Position numbers and translations under genes: made by a program. This document shows positions 44,211 through 57,986 of a stretch of DNA of 64,000 bases, piece by piece. Every line of letters begins with the position of its first letter. The first letter of the stretch is position 1. The notes under the pieces were generated by a model, which saw only the letters and a list, made by a program, of their open reading frames with translations, was not told where the DNA came from and did no database searches. Origin of the DNA: Diphasiastrum complanatum (taxonomy: Eukaryota > Streptophyta > Lycopodiopsida > Lycopodiales > Lycopodiaceae); assembly GCA_029204225.1 (NCBI GenBank), contig CM055106.1, forward strand, positions 10,180,978 to 10,244,977. Reading direction: 5' to 3'.

Positions 44211-47080
44211 TGTAAGTAGTTGATTTTTGTAAATTAATGTAGGTCACATTCTTAGAGAGGCCTAGTTTTTAAACACTATCGACAAAGGTTTGTGCATTGA
44301 GCAAGTGATTCAATTGAACAAAGTTAGATTGCATGTCCAACATATATACTATGATTCAATCATTTTGCCCAAATTGAAGTTTAGTCAATCAACATGTGTT
44401 TGATTAACAACACGCAAGTGTTTGCCATGATTCAAAAATCATCTAAGAAGCACCCAATAGTGGAAAGTAAGTCTATGTTCAAACCTCTCAACATGATTTA
44501 CACCCCATTAAGATGGAAGTGTGCAAAATCACCTCTCTAAAACATGTTGGTTTCTCAAAACTCCTAGCTTGAAGAATGATAAACTTTACTAAATCCACCT
44601 CTTAGAGACTTTTTGGTAATGTCAAACAATTGTGAAGGTATGATAATGGAAATGTAGCCATAGATAGTTAGTTATTTAATAAATAGCCTTATAGCTAATT
44701 TAAGTATTCACAACATCATTTTTTCTTTTGCCATGAGTTGAGCGTGGTGAGGCTGGAACTTTAAGGATATGAATTTTAAAAGTTTTAGACTAGTGTGTAT
44801 CAGTCATGAATCTACAATGCTAACATAGGACAATATATTGTCGTTTATACAATCAAATTATTGCACGTAATGATTTTTCAATCATAAAGTCCCTAGCTTA
44901 TAACTTAAGAGCATTAACTTATGCATCACTCCAAGGATATCAGTGGATTTAGAGGAAGGAAATGCTGAACAACATTATACAACAAAGTTGACTAATATAA
45001 GTATCATGCTGAACTTGAACTATGCACACATAAAGCTCAAAATAGATCTAGAGTGATACATGCATCTCATGTCCAGAATCATGATTAAAATTATTGGCTT
45101 CTGAACATGTCATTGATAAGATCATGTAAACCAGAATGAATTTATACACTTAGGCTATGGAAACTATCTTTCCATTGAAAGATCATGCTTTTTTTTCACT
45201 TGAATATCCAATATTATAAATTCCACTTGCAACTAAATATGTGAGCAAAGTGGTGTAAATTTTTTATCAAGTATAAATTTGTTTTATAGTTTTAGAATAA
45301 AAGTTTATTATCTTGCATATGTGAGTCACTGCCATGTAAATTATCTACAATAAACTAGAGCATCTTCTCTCCAAATATTTATTTAAAGAAAGGCTCTAGT
45401 AAACTTTATTTTTCTCTATTCAAAGTGTTTGCCTTCAACAAGCTCTAGCTACATATAAAGAAAACATCAATCAAACTTGTAGAAAGTGTTAAGTTGTTGT
45501 TGAATCATATCCTTGACTTTTCTTTATTGTGAAATTCTCTCGATATTGTTCAAACTCTTGAAATCATTTCCATGTCCATCTCTTTAAAGTAAGTTGTACT
45601 TAATAATATAACATGAGGACCTCAAAAATATGGGACTAGAGTGCTTATTCCCTGGTTTGACAGCTAAAAGACTGTCATCTATTGTTAGATCAATCGTCAT
45701 AAACATTGAGAAACAATTTAGCATTCATAAAGTTGTATTGCATGAGAGGATGCTAACTTTGCTCTTAGATCTTTCCTTGAGAGAGAATATTAAAAAACAC
45801 TTCTTTACAAAGTCAAATCTTATATTTGTTTTAAAGCTACTTTGGCCAGAAAACTTGTGTCACAAGGTTATGGAAGTCTAGAATGAAGCATGCTAAATGT
45901 TCCTACATGCGAATGTAACATTGCCATTATGTAGTTTGTGCTGTAATGCGATCTTATGGCTTTACATTTTCACTTTGCATTCAATTTATTTTGTAGGGCA
46001 TGAAATCCAAGCATCTATGTTCACCTAAGCAAACTTTGATCATATTAACAAAAATATAATGCTTGAAAACTATCGCTCCTATAGTGCCTCACATAGATAT
46101 GGTCTAATTAATCTTCAAAACATTTTAACATGTTTTTTAAAATGTGATTTATTTCTCAACTAATATTTATCATGTTTAGTCCTATTCAATATTTTTTCAA
46201 ATGACATGTTTACAAATGCCCATAGATTATGCATAAGCATGACATGCAAGAAATGTGACCAATATCATACTTATTTTATGATTATGCCATGTAGTTGTCC
46301 CAATCAAAATGATTACAAAGACTTTTTAATATTGAAACTAACATAAAATACCAATTATGGTGCTACAAAATAGACTTTTTAATGTTTGAATTCCAAAGTT
46401 GTATCATAACACATTTTCATATGTTAAAGAGATAAGTTTTTTTATCAAGCTAATGTTTAATGCCCTTGACAATGGCATGGACTTTAAGGACTTGTTAATA
46501 ATAGATAAATCTAATTAACCAATACATGTTATGATCATGTTTTAAAGCTCAATTTTTGCAATCCATTTCTACCACATAGACACACTATAATATTTAGATT
46601 TAATCATTGCACTTTGAGGAAGGATCTAACTTTTATAGTTGTTATTAGACATATTCATGAAAAAGTTCTTTAGTAGAAAAAATAATTTGAACATGTTATG
46701 AGCAAAAGTCAAAGTATCTTCAATAGAAAGTTTGAAGATATTTTTTTGTAAAAAGATAATGAATGTTTTGCTCCTTCTCTACATTGATATTTATATTTTA
46801 TAGTGACATACAAGAGGGATGATATAGAAAGTCTAATCTCAAGTAGTATTTGCAAATTGATCATGTATACCTCAAAAGACATGTCTAATGTAGAGATTAG
46901 ATACAACTATGGAAGTTTGATGTGGTCATTATGGAACTTCACAAGCATAAAATACTTGTTAAATTGGAAAAAGTATTCTATCAAGTAATTGTGAGCTTAA
47001 AAATCGAAATGATTCAATGCTACATGAATACGCTAGATGTGCAAGGACTAAAGGTTAAGTCCATGCTACTAATTCTGCAA
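44211..47080. other. AT-rich intergenic sequence
   Basis: No identifiable gene or element. Open segments at 45630-45881 and 46709-46988 have no recognisable motif. Composition is very AT-rich and low in CpG, like old decayed repeats. Confidence 0.5.
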
Positions 47081-47099
47081 TCTCCTCGCGTTCCTTCTC

Positions 47100-48050
47100 T
47101 TCCTCCTCCTCACAAGGCCTCATAAAACTTGTCTCTAAAACTGATTCTCCTTCTAAGATTTCAGACTACTGCCTACTCACCATGCTCAACACTTCTTACA
47201 AGATCATAGAGAAAGCTATTGCCAGAAGAATTGCCCATCTTCTCCCTTCCCACCTTTCCAAAAGCCAATCTAGTTTTGTTAAAGGTAGATCCCTTTTTGA
47301 TAACATTCTAAATGTTTGGTCTACCATCGACTCCACTCTTTGGTTCAGCTACCCGGCCCTTATGCTCAAGATAGATTTTGACAAAGCTTTTGACCACATC
47401 AACTGAAATTACCTCCTCACCTGCTACTCATCCTTTGGTATTCTCGACTACATCATCAAAATTATCCGTGCCCTTTTTTTTTCTGCCTCGTCTTCTATTC
47501 TTTTTCAAAGAGTCCTTTCTTTCTCCTTCCTTGTTTTTTGTGACATCAAACAAAGCTGCCCACTCACACCCTACCTCTTTGTAATTGCTACAGAGCCTCT
47601 TATCTACCATCTTCATAGACTTAATGCCTCTCTCTCCTTTCATCCTTTTATCTTCTGAGGCGTGCCTCTTGGCCCCCAGCTTTTTGTTGATGATCTGGCA
47701 TGTATTATCGAACTTCACCATCCTTCCACTTTCCTTCTTCTCCTTGAGATAGCCCAATTTCGCAATATCTCTAACTCTTTTGTCAAATTTTAAAAATCGG
47801 ATCTTATTGGTCTTCTCATGATGCTACTCCTAATTGGTGTCAAGATATAGGCCTATACGTCCTTCTGCATAACACCATCTTTAGATATCTTGGTTTTCCT
47901 CTTGGAGCTTCCCAATCTAATAGAGACCACTTCGACTAGATAATTGCAAGAATTAGATCCAAAATTTTGACTTGAAATTATTCTGACCTCTCTTTTCCTG
48001 CCAGGCTCATTGTCCTCAAGCACATTCTTCAATAAATAGAGAGCATAAGT
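47100..48050 (+). pseudogene. LINE (L1-type) reverse transcriptase fragment
   Basis: It shows YKIIEKAIARRIAHLLPSHL, QSSFVKGRSLFDNILNV, LMLKIDFDKAFDHIN, then after a stop IKQSCPLTPYLFVIATEPL and a palm motif FVDDLA at about 47683, followed by ITPSLDILVFLLELP. These are the consecutive RT blocks of plant non-LTR elements. Stops and a frame change near 47400 show it is dead. No endonuclease or poly-A tail is visible, so both ends are lost. Confidence 0.88.
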
Positions 48051-50800
48051 GCTTGGAAATTTATTATTGCTACAAAATAAATACTTGATAGTAAAGATGG
48101 TAGTTTATATGCCACGTACTAACTTAGACTTATGTTATCTTGTACAAGCAGTAGTAGATATTTGACATAACTAATTGTATGTGAGTTCTATCGTCAGTGC
48201 ATCGAATCTCCACTTTCGTGATCCTGTGTATTTTGGCAGTTTGTCTTCTATTTGTTTTCTATAGATGGTCTCGAGTTAAGGGAAGTCCTTAAAAGATTTA
48301 GGTTTTGGAGAGGAAGAGCTGCATTGTCAATGGAACCATGAAAATGCTGATTGGGATTTTTTGGTGTCAACATCTTTGTTGACTAGTCAAAGGTCAGCAT
48401 TTTCACCAAATGGACTTTTTACATTGTCATGCTATACCAACAGAGTTATTATAGATTTTGTAGTAATTAATGTCAAATCCCAAAGGGATAGCGCTTGAAT
48501 GATAAATATTTGGTACAACTATGACTTATTTCAAATGAAGTGGAATCAAGAGTTATTATGGTTGTCAACATACATTTAAAAAGAAACCAGTATTACTTGT
48601 ATTGGAAGTGTGTAGTGATAATAGTTCCAGAACAACAATCATGCCTCTATCGAATCGAATGAAAAGCATTCTACAGGTGAGATGTTATCAGAGTAGTTAG
48701 AAGAATCAAGTGAGAATTCTAATATCTTATAAAATAGGACAACCTTTGGACATGAAGGGGCCAAACTCAAGTATGAGGTTGAACAAAATCATTTGAGGGA
48801 TAGATTTATCAAATATGAGGTTGATGCATTGACATTGTTGACAAGAAAATCTTTGATAACAAGCGGCTAAATGAGAATAACGCTGGATTTATATTAACAA
48901 TCGATGGAGAGTTGCTCAAATAATTGATCTTTAATCTACATCCATTCATCTATCTAATCCTGCAGTTTCACTCGTGTTTTAACAAAGTTTGTAAAAACAC
49001 TCATGAATAGCTAACAATTGAGTTCGACAAATTGAAGGTGTTCAAACTATCAAATGTCAACAAAACTTGTTTCCACTTGTTGTGAAACTAATGACTTGCC
49101 CTAATGATTTTTGCGTAAAAGACTCAAGCAAAGTGACATGCAAAGGGAATGGAAAAGAAATTAGGTTTATACAATGCTATTGGCATGAAGAAGCTTGACA
49201 TGCAAAGTGTTGGAAGAGAGTAATGCATGCATGCAACTAGAAATGGGACTTTGGGTCCAAAATAGAAGATTGGGTCATATAAACTCGGGAATGGATCTAC
49301 AACGATGGTAGGTCAATTGCATGATTGAAGAGGTTAGATGGAGGAACTTTACTTGCTAGAAAATGAGTGATATTAAGCCAAGTTAGAGAGAAAAAGAAAG
49401 TGAGACATTGGTGTAGGTGAAAGAGGGAGAAAAAAACAATTTTTGGTGAGAAAGAGAAGGAAGGGCATGTTAGATTATTTTCCTTATCACTCTAATCCAA
49501 TTTTTAATCTACATCCATTCATTTGTGTAGTTGTTGCAAATTTACTCATGTATCACATAGTCTGTAGAAATACAAGGATATAGTTAACAAGTGAGTTGAC
49601 AACGACAACAACAAAGATTATCAAGCGACTATTGAAGGTTCGACAAATTTTTGTCAAAGGTTAAGAAAACACATTACCACTTACTTTGAAGCTAAAAATT
49701 TGCTCTGACCATTATTAGCAAGTAACTACTTGTAACCAAAATGGATAAGTGACAATGCAACATGGCTAAGTGCCAATTGGGACTACAACTCAATATGGCT
49801 AAGTGCCAATTGTGACCTAGCAAAACCACTGCCCTTAATCATCATTTGGATAAGCCCATGCGGCATTCCTAACTAGTATAAATAGATGAAAAAATTTCAA
49901 GGTACAGTTTTTCAATAATATTAAGATTCAGAGATAGAGTAAAGAAATTATAGAGTATTGTTAGCAACATTTCACTGCTTATTAGTAAAAGTGCGTTAGA
50001 CTAAGATGATTAGTATTCAAAGTTAGTTTTGAACATTGGTTGCATCCCCTATAGTATTGTGCTCCGTAATTCATCTAATTTGTACATGCTACTTACTGAA
50101 TTCAATTCTAAAGTTTTATTGTGTTCGATATCATGTTAGAATGAATGTATACTTTTTTTTTATCAACTATTATCTCATTTTGTTCTCTTCTAGTTTTGTC
50201 TGATCTATCAAACACTTACACATATCAATTCTTCTCTCTGTTTATTTTTGTCTATGAAATCAATCTCATAGATTCTGATGATTTCAAATGGCTCTTCTCA
50301 TGGTAGTATGGTTTAAATTTGATAGGAGTCGTCATGCATTGAAGAAGAAGAATTATTCCATAGATCCTGATAGCTGCATCTATCAAATGCAAATTTTTGT
50401 TGTAGTGGCCTTCTTTCTTTGTTCCAACATGATATCAAAGCAATAATTTTTGGTATCAGATCTTCAATATATTCAAAGCTTTTATATTGATTCCAATTAG
50501 AGCATTTCATAGTAATAGCATTCTAATATATATGCAAATCAGATCCACAATCTCAGCCTCTATAGTTTACCTTTTTGCTAAGCTACAAAATCAAGAAACA
50601 AGAAAGTTAATCCACATCTACATTTCACAAAGCAAGAAAGTAAGCAAGAGATCTAATTAATCCACAATCACAAAGGAAATCAAAACATGCTCATAGGAAT
50701 TTCACTCAAGAACATTGCCATGAACAAGGAGCTTCACAATTGTCAAGAACTCATGGAAGATCTTTTTCATTCACTCAGGAGGAATTGAAAATACATTCAA
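48051..50800. other. Intergenic, nothing recognised
   Basis: Long AT-rich stretch without coding signal on either strand. TCTACATCCATTCAT occurs at 48940 and 49509, a hint of an old dispersed duplication. Confidence 0.5.
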
Positions 50801-50807
50801 AGCTCTC

Positions 50808-51833
50808 TCACAATATGCACTTCCTATGATTATCAAGATTACTTATGCTAGAAACATAAGTCCAAAAATCACCACAACTTGGCATGATTTTTCCAATATT
50901 GAAATCAAAAGGTATCTCCATCTTAATAAGGCTAACTACTTGCTTATGGATACAAGTGTCCACTTTGGATGCTTCACTTATTCTCATAAGAAGTTTACAA
51001 CTTGCCTTTAGGATTGAAAACATACAATTTTCATCTTTATGAATGAACACATCATTCATGATCTTATTGAAACCAAAAGATCCTACATTATGAAGATATT
51101 TCCATTTCCTTGACTTCATAACTAATGTAAGCTTACAAGGAAAACATATATTGCTATCTTTTAAGGCATCACACTCAACTAGCATTGCCTTAAGCCACCT
51201 TTGAGATACAAAAATCCCTTCAAAGCAAAATAGATTTTCATAAGTTGACATGAGAGCATAAATGAAACTATTTTCATTTTGTGATTGATGCTCCTTATTC
51301 TTGATTGATATCTCTTGGATCATAACAACAAGTTTGAACTTATCTAAAGTTCCAAGCAAAATACTTTCCAAGGACATAAAATAAATCCAGGTTACTTTCA
51401 TGAAAGTGACATCTATCTTTGCATCTTGAACCAAACAATGTACTTCCAAATGAAAAATTTCAAAATATTTGACATGGGTTGTGATGGACTCTTGAAGACA
51501 AATCTTGCAAGTCCTTATGAGACTCCAAGCCTCATTCACCTTTCCACAAAGGAAACACCTTTCCTTGGACTTGTCCTTCTTGTATTTGCATTTTGAACTT
51601 GAAGCTCCATCCTTCACCTCGGCCCCCTTGCCTTGGTTCTCCTTGGATGGATTGGTCTTCTTTTTGTAGCATCTTGAGAAAATATATCCTTCCTTTCCAC
51701 AAAGGTTGCACTTAGGATCCTTTCTTTCCTTCAGTAGGATGCCACCTATTGATGCCATGTGAATAAAAACCTGTGATATGATTCTACAAATGTAATTTGT
51801 GACTTTCAAGAGACTAGATTTGAACATCTTCAA
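50808..51833 (-). pseudogene. Copia-3 gag-related frame with zinc knuckle
   Basis: A 341-codon open frame. Near its N-terminus, CNLCGKEGYIFSRCYKKKTN is a CCHC-like knuckle with the His replaced, followed by a Lys-rich linker and a second Cys pair (CFLCGKVNEAW). The rest (about 230 residues, including EAWSLIRTCKICLQESI and FGFNKIMNDVFIHKDENC) does not match a Copia protease that I know. It is the longest open frame in this part, so the frame may be under some constraint, or may be chance in AT-rich DNA. Confidence 0.55.
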
Positions 51834-53409
51834 TAATCTAGAATGATCTACAAAAGATCTAGCTCACAAACCTAAGAATCAATCTTCATAGTAATGACTA
51901 GTCACTTGGAAACTTTGCTTTGATCACTAAGACAAAAGCACACAATCTTTGAATCAAATCACTAAAGAAATCAGATCCAATCTCCTATTGGACTCATCAA
52001 ATACCAATTACTCTTTCTTTTGAAAGTTGAAATGGATATGAAAAAGATTTGAAACCTAGATTTTCCTTTTCACTTGACTAGTTCTCTCAACACTTGAGAT
52101 TCTTGAACAAAAGATGGGTTTTGTTTCAAATACATGAAAATCAAACTTAATCACTTCTTTTGGACTCACTCTTGACCCAAATAATCTCACACTTGAGATT
52201 TAGAATGAATTTGATTTGATTTGACAACAAACTATACCACCAATTTTTCACAAAGCTTAAAAATTTAGACAACTAGAGATTCACAAAGATCTCAACCATG
52301 CATGAATACTCAAATATGGACTCCTCCTTATTCTAGACATCCAATGGGATCACAAATTGACCCTCACACTCTCACAAAGAAAGTTGAATAGAACTAATTT
52401 GAGTTTCATACATTCTATGTCAATCACTCCTATTGGATTCCACCAATTACTCTACTTTTTAAGACTTGGAATGAAATTCAAAATCAAAAGTTGTGATTTT
52501 TCTCACTAAGATATTGTGCTTCAAAGAGCTAATGCCACTTAGAAAGATTTGATCACCTAGGAAGAGACAAACTCTCCACCAATAACAACACATAATGAGC
52601 TTCTAGATCTTGCCCTCTACAAAGGAAGGAACTCTTAGAAAATTGGATCTCTCTCTACACATTTGCCATAGACACCTTAATGACTCTTTTCAAACCTTAC
52701 ATTCACTCAAACAAATTGAGTAGGGTTGAAAAATGTGACTTGGATCTCGATCTCTTTTCTAAAACTCTCAATTTAAGCCAATCCATGTCAAATTCTACAA
52801 AAGATTTGCATAGATGCTCTATATGCACTAGAAACTCTCAAAGGTTTCACTTGGAGGACAGATCCAAAGATGTTTTCTAGCAAATTGATGCTTCTAAACT
52901 TGAACCTATCACTCTTGAACAAATCTAGAGTGATGGTACAATGGATTTCAACCTCTCACCTTGCATATCACTCCTTAATCTATGATTTTTAGCAAAATCT
53001 CTCTTAACTTGAACATACACTCAAAAAATCAGAGAAGATCAATTAATGCACCTATTTCAAGCTTCAATTATAATTTTTTGGCTGATCTAATCCAAGAATA
53101 ATCAAAGGATTAGATTTACTATAGAAAATGCTTGATTTTGCACCAAAAATCACTCAAATTGGGTATGTGAGTCAAATTCTACAAATTTTTGAAATTTCTC
53201 AGACAAAATCGGATCTATACGGCCTAACACGTGTGAAAAGGGTTTCTACAGCCCACAACAAGATCTGGACCAAAAATTTTGAGGATAGCTATCAAATCCA
53301 ACTCGCTACACAAAATTTGACTAGTTTCCAAAAAACTACTAATTTTGGCTTTGATTTGGATTAACCCTATCAATTTCAACAAAAACTCTTGTACTTGGCT
53401 CTGATACCA

Positions 53410-54227
53410 TGTGCAAAAAGGTACAAAAAAGACCAAGAGTGGATTCTAATCTAATCCTCAAGAGGGATTGGTTGTCAGATTACTTGATCAATCAATCTAC
53501 TTCAGATTAAGATCAATCTAGATCAATTCTAGACACAAAATCCTAACAAGAATAATCATTAATTGAAGGTAAGTGTACTTTATGGTTTAACACGTGTGAA
53601 ACATTGTCTGAGTATGGACTCCAACCTGAAAATCAAGTACACATTGATAGAACCTCAAAACAATCAAAACAAATGTAGACAAATGGAGAGAATCACTCAA
53701 AATTGCTTCCAAAACCAAGATTGGTGTCTCGCATTGATTATGGCCAAATGTGGCTCTATAAGTGGGAGCTCATGGTACTGATCATCCCTATGATCCCACA
53801 TGTGTGAAGGTGCTTTGTCATATGATGATTCATCATGCAAAATTGACACTTGGACAAAACCTTCTATTTTGAGCACTTTTGGTCCATTTTCCTTCTATAT
53901 GGAAATCTACTTGGAAATCTTCTAGAAGTCAAAATTCGCCTACTTCAGCTTATTCCACACATGTGAGCTGTCCTCTACACATGTGATGTGACACCTAACC
54001 AAAGGATGTGGCTCATGCAATCAATAGATTGATGCCCTGTGTCATATGTCTAGAAAACTAGTTTTTGGCCTTTTTAGCCACTAGAACTTGAATTAAATCA
54101 TATGTACAACCTATATGGTACATGACAAGTACATTATTTTCACACGTGGGAACAGGCTCCACACATGTGTAATCATCTATATACAAGATTTTTGGCCTCT
54201 ACCAAGCTTATTTTTGCATTTTTCACA
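53410..54227 (-). repeat. Copia-3 5' LTR
   Basis: TGTGCAAAAAGG to TTTTTCACA. It contains ACACGTGTGAAA at 53590 and CACACGTGGG near 54142. A degraded relative lies at 54775-55345. Confidence 0.7.
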
Positions 54228-54229
54228 TA

Positions 54230-54700
54230 TTATGTCCTTACCAATGGGAGACACAACTCCTAACATCAAAAGGTAATCTCCTCAAGGGTTAGAGATAATG
54301 TCCCTAACATTTAAAGGCATGGTCCTCACTAGTTAAAAGAAAAAAAAATTAATCACTTAAAGGCAGGTCCTTAAAATCTAAAGATAAAGTCTCTCAAAGG
54401 CAATGTCCACAATGGGCGAAGGTGATAGATATCCTTGAGATTTATAGACCATGTGTTTGGCATTTGGCATTTAAAAACACATCCTTAACTGTTAAAGACC
54501 ATGTCCTTCAATAATATCCTTAAGTGTTGATAGTTAATTAAAGGTATGATTCTCACCACTCAATAAGCAATGTCATTAACTATTGAAGGGAATGTCCTTA
54601 AGACTTACATGTATGCCTTTCACAATCAAAACAATGTCCTTAATATGTAAACAATGTCTCTTTGATATTTGAAGGAAAAGTCCCAAATCCCACGAAAATC
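54230..54700. repeat. Degenerate minisatellite (ATGTCCTTAA-type)
   Basis: A 20-35 bp unit with the core (A)TGTCCTTAA..TTAAAGG repeats at least 12 times with heavy divergence. Confidence 0.7.
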
Positions 54701-54774
54701 ATTGTAGACTAATTCCAATCAATTCATGAAGTCTAAGAGAGAGTAGGCTCCTAGTGTCATGAGAGTAATATAAA

Positions 54775-55345
54775 ATGTTAGATTTGTACAAAAGCTAGAA
54801 ATGACACAATCTTGATTTGTAGGCAAGAGCAATCAAAACAAAGTGTAAACTAATCAAAGAGGATTCACACGTGTGAAATACAACCTAATGTATGGACTAA
54901 GGATTGAGAACAAACTACAAGTGATAATCAATGCATTGTACTTGAAGAAATGCATGCAAAAGGACAATCTACACAAGCTTGAAGCTAGAAATCTCAAAAT
55001 CAGCAACTCTCTCCAATTTTTCATTGATCAAAATGAGATCCAAAGGGCATATACATAATGGCTAGTTTGAGTCAAATCTCATGAATGTGAGGTACCTCTC
55101 ATCATGTCCTACCTTGTTATTTTACCTCTACCAATTTTGGTCCACACCAATCATAGCATACTTCCCGCAAGGCCTAAAAACTTGATTTGTTCACTTAGCA
55201 GATAGAATCTTGATAAAATATGATAAATAGACTATTTAAACTAAGCCTATCATTCACATGTGGGAATAGCCTCCACACATATGGAATCCACCTATGCACG
55301 TAATTACAAGGCTTAATCAAGCTAATCTTTTGCATTTATCACAAT
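54775..55345 (-). repeat. Degraded Copia-3-type LTR
   Basis: It shares with 53410-54227 the ordered blocks CACACGTGTGAAA, TATGGACT, CACATGTGGGAATAG, CTCCACACAT and GCATTT-TCACA, so it is an old solo or partial LTR. Confidence 0.65.
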
Positions 55346-55919
55346 TTGAGAGCCACTTTGGAGCCTAGACATATACCTTCATCACATGATGATGGTTCGA
55401 TATATTATAGAATAGTATTTAAAGGTCTTTAGCAAATGTGTGACCAAGATCTCTAATTTACAATCAACCATAACAACAAGAAACCACACAATTCCAACAA
55501 GAGATAAATGTTAGACTTCGATCCCAATCGAGATCTTGAACCTACTCATGTGCAAAATCTATTTGATAGATAAACTAGCCCATAGAGTGTAAACAATTTG
55601 ACGGTTGTTTGAGCCATAGCTTTGATAGTTAGTTGTATAAGATTAGCTAGATGAAACTACCTATCATTTCTGTATCTATGTAATTTTTTTGCAAATTTGT
55701 TGTGTAGCTAATTATATAATTAGACTATCAATTTATCTTGCTATTTGAAACTAGTTGAGGCATCATAGACGACCATGGTAGTTTGATTGGTAGTTGGTTA
55801 AATCAACATGTTCGTTAGCAAGATGAATAAGGAATAGACAAAACTATAGAACAAACAATGATCGAAAAGTTGGGCCTTGAACTTATTTTAGACAAACTAG
55901 TATAAACATTAATCGTGTG

Positions 55920-55922
<3 letters not shown>
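55346..55922. other. Intergenic, nothing recognised
   Basis: No gene or repeat identified between the LTR relic and the GA microsatellite. Confidence 0.5.

Positions 55923-56017
<95 letters not shown>
55923..56017. repeat. (GA)n microsatellite, 95 bp
   Basis: Uninterrupted GA dinucleotides; inverted relative to the CT run 195 bases downstream. Confidence 0.98.
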
Positions 56018-56018
<1 letters not shown>

Positions 56019-56210
56019 AACATTCATATATGAAAGAGAAATCATTCATTAGTGAAGTTTAATTATTACATTGATACAAATGTTGTGTGGACTTCTCAAA
56101 TTAGTATGGCGACTAATAAAGCAATATTAAAAATTCAAAACTTTTGCACTGACGCTAACACTGCTAGGTTTCTACTTGTTTGATACATTTTCCAAATTTT
56201 TGCACTTTTT

Positions 56211-56344
<134 letters not shown>

Positions 56345-56529
56345 GGATGCTCCTTCGTTCAATTTGCCTTGTTTCGTTTCCTAACAAGTGGACAACAAGG
56401 GACGTACTGCCTCATCATATATATAAGGTCCTTTTTAAAGAAAACTTACATATGTAAAAGTTTTTAAATTCTTGACTAAGAGGTGCTCACATTGAAAAAT
56501 TTATAAAAAAAAAAAGCAAAGGTGTAGAA

Positions 56530-56990
56530 TGGCGCAGTTATGAGGAAGAAGGTGTATGGAGTCAAGTTGGAATGGGAAAAAGGAGTGGACGGTGGTAAAT
56601 GGAAGTTTGTAGAGATGGAATGGATAGGTTATGGTGAGAGGAGAGTGGGTGAGATGGTGATGAAGTTGCAAAACAATAAGTTTCTGATGGTGATGGTTCT
56701 GAAAAATGGTGTCTTACGATAGTGAAACTAGAGTATGACGCGTGTTCCAGCTGCACTACCCCTCAGCGCTTTGATGCACAAGAGATTCAAATGGAAAAGT
56801 TTTACCGTCTGACGATATTAGATTTTTTTGATATCTTTGGTGATGGCGTTCAGACTTGTTTCAGGATAATATCGGGTGATGGTCGATGGACGGAGTGTGT
56901 GAAGAATGAGTTATCGATGGAGTGTATGAACGCCATTGTTTTTTATGTAGTTATGGTCATTCTTCAATCCTCCTCGATCGAGATTTTTAA
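56530..56990. other. Short frames of unknown nature
   Basis: Two plus frames (56540-56722, 56722-57120) with a Trp/Gly/Lys-rich start (YGVKLEWEKGVDGGKWKF) and no known domain. They may be a decayed coding remnant; not called as a gene. Confidence 0.3.
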
Positions 56991-57402
56991 AAGTGACCAA
57001 CTCGGTCAACATCGTAATGGGAAGACGCGGTCGAGATTTCAAAAAATCTTGAGGAACGACGTTGTCACGGCCCAGTCGAGATTTGAAGTTCTAGACTCCA
57101 ACGAGACGATAAGTAGGTGACTCGGTTGAGATGTTGAAGTGATGGCTCGTTCGAGGTGTTGACAAACTGGCGTGGTCGAGATGCTAAGCAAGTGACGGGG
57201 TCGAGATGGTGACCAAGTGACGCAGTCGAGATGGTGACCAACTGGCGTGGTCGAGATGGTCACCAACTGGTGCGGTCGAGAAGGTGACCAAGTGACATGA
57301 TCGCCAACTGGCGCAGTCGAGATGGTGACCAACTGGCACGGTCGAGAAGGTGACCAACTGGCATGGTTGAGATGGTGACCAAATCGATCGAGATGGTGAC
57401 CA
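56990..57402. repeat. Minisatellite, about 30-bp GTCGAGATGGTGACC unit
   Basis: About 11-12 copies of YGGTCGAGATGGTGACCAAC with variable spacers. The first few copies (to 57110) are the most diverged and the middle ones nearly identical, as in an array grown by unequal exchange. It reads through as VTISTAPVGDH repeats on the minus strand, which I take as incidental. Confidence 0.9.
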
Positions 57403-57869
57403 ATGTCTCTGAGTACTGCATCTCAATAATGGTGTTGTAGAACTTTATGAAGTAAATTTTGACAGTGTCTAAAAATAGAAGTTCTTAGTAGAATGAATTA
57501 TCTCATTGATCAAATGTGTGCTAGATGTGGAAGATCTGAGATGACATAATTGCATCAGTGAACTGGATCTAAAAATGGTATAAAATCTGTCCATGTGAGC
57601 TAGACCATCAATTGTTGACCTATAACACTCTCTGTGAATAGATATGGATGAGATTAAAACATTATGTGGAATAAGATGCAATAGTGACTAATAGAGGCAG
57701 TAAAAAAGCATAAACAAAAGAAGATACAAAAAATAACAAAAATAATAATACTAATAAAGATTAGAAAAAAATGTAACAAAATATATACAAGAGGTATGGA
57801 GTTATATTGGGTCAACAAAAAACAACTCTTTGTAATACCGCCGTAGTACTCTGTCAAGTGTTTGCAGTT
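57403..57869. other. Intergenic between two minisatellites
   Basis: AT-rich; no gene. An ATAATAATACTAATAA run lies near 57740-57757. Confidence 0.5.
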
Positions 57870-57985
57870 GGACTGCTCTATTGGGACCGAAGCTTCCTGT
57901 CAAATCTCGACTGGAGTCGTCTCTCAGATCTCGATCGAAGGAATCCTGTCAAATCTCAACCAAAGGACTCTTGTCAAATCTCAAC
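57870..57985. repeat. Short minisatellite, CTGTCAAATCTCGAC unit
   Basis: Four copies of about 30 bp ending at the Gypsy A-2 LTR remnant. The core AATCTCGAC is the complement of GTCGAGAT in the array at 56990, so the two may be inverted relatives. Confidence 0.75.
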
Positions 57986-57986
57986 C

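Larger units (their letters stand above)
50808..54227 (-). mobile_element. Copia-3 element, 5' part
   Basis: Right end on the plus strand is an LTR, 53410-54227, with a primer-binding site at 53397-53409 (minus TGGTATCAGAGCC). The leader (51850-53396) and a gag-related frame with a zinc knuckle follow. No left LTR is found, so the 3' half is lost. The PBS context (CTTGTACTTGGCTCTGATACC) is the same as in Copia-1, so the two families are related. Confidence 0.75.

Noticed and set aside
47428-47757. Lys-rich minus-strand frame
   Set aside because: It is the shadow of the LINE reverse transcriptase on the plus strand.
57039-57426. Repetitive protein with VTISTAPVGDH units
   Set aside because: Reading frame simply follows a 30-bp minisatellite; flanking codons show no gene structure.
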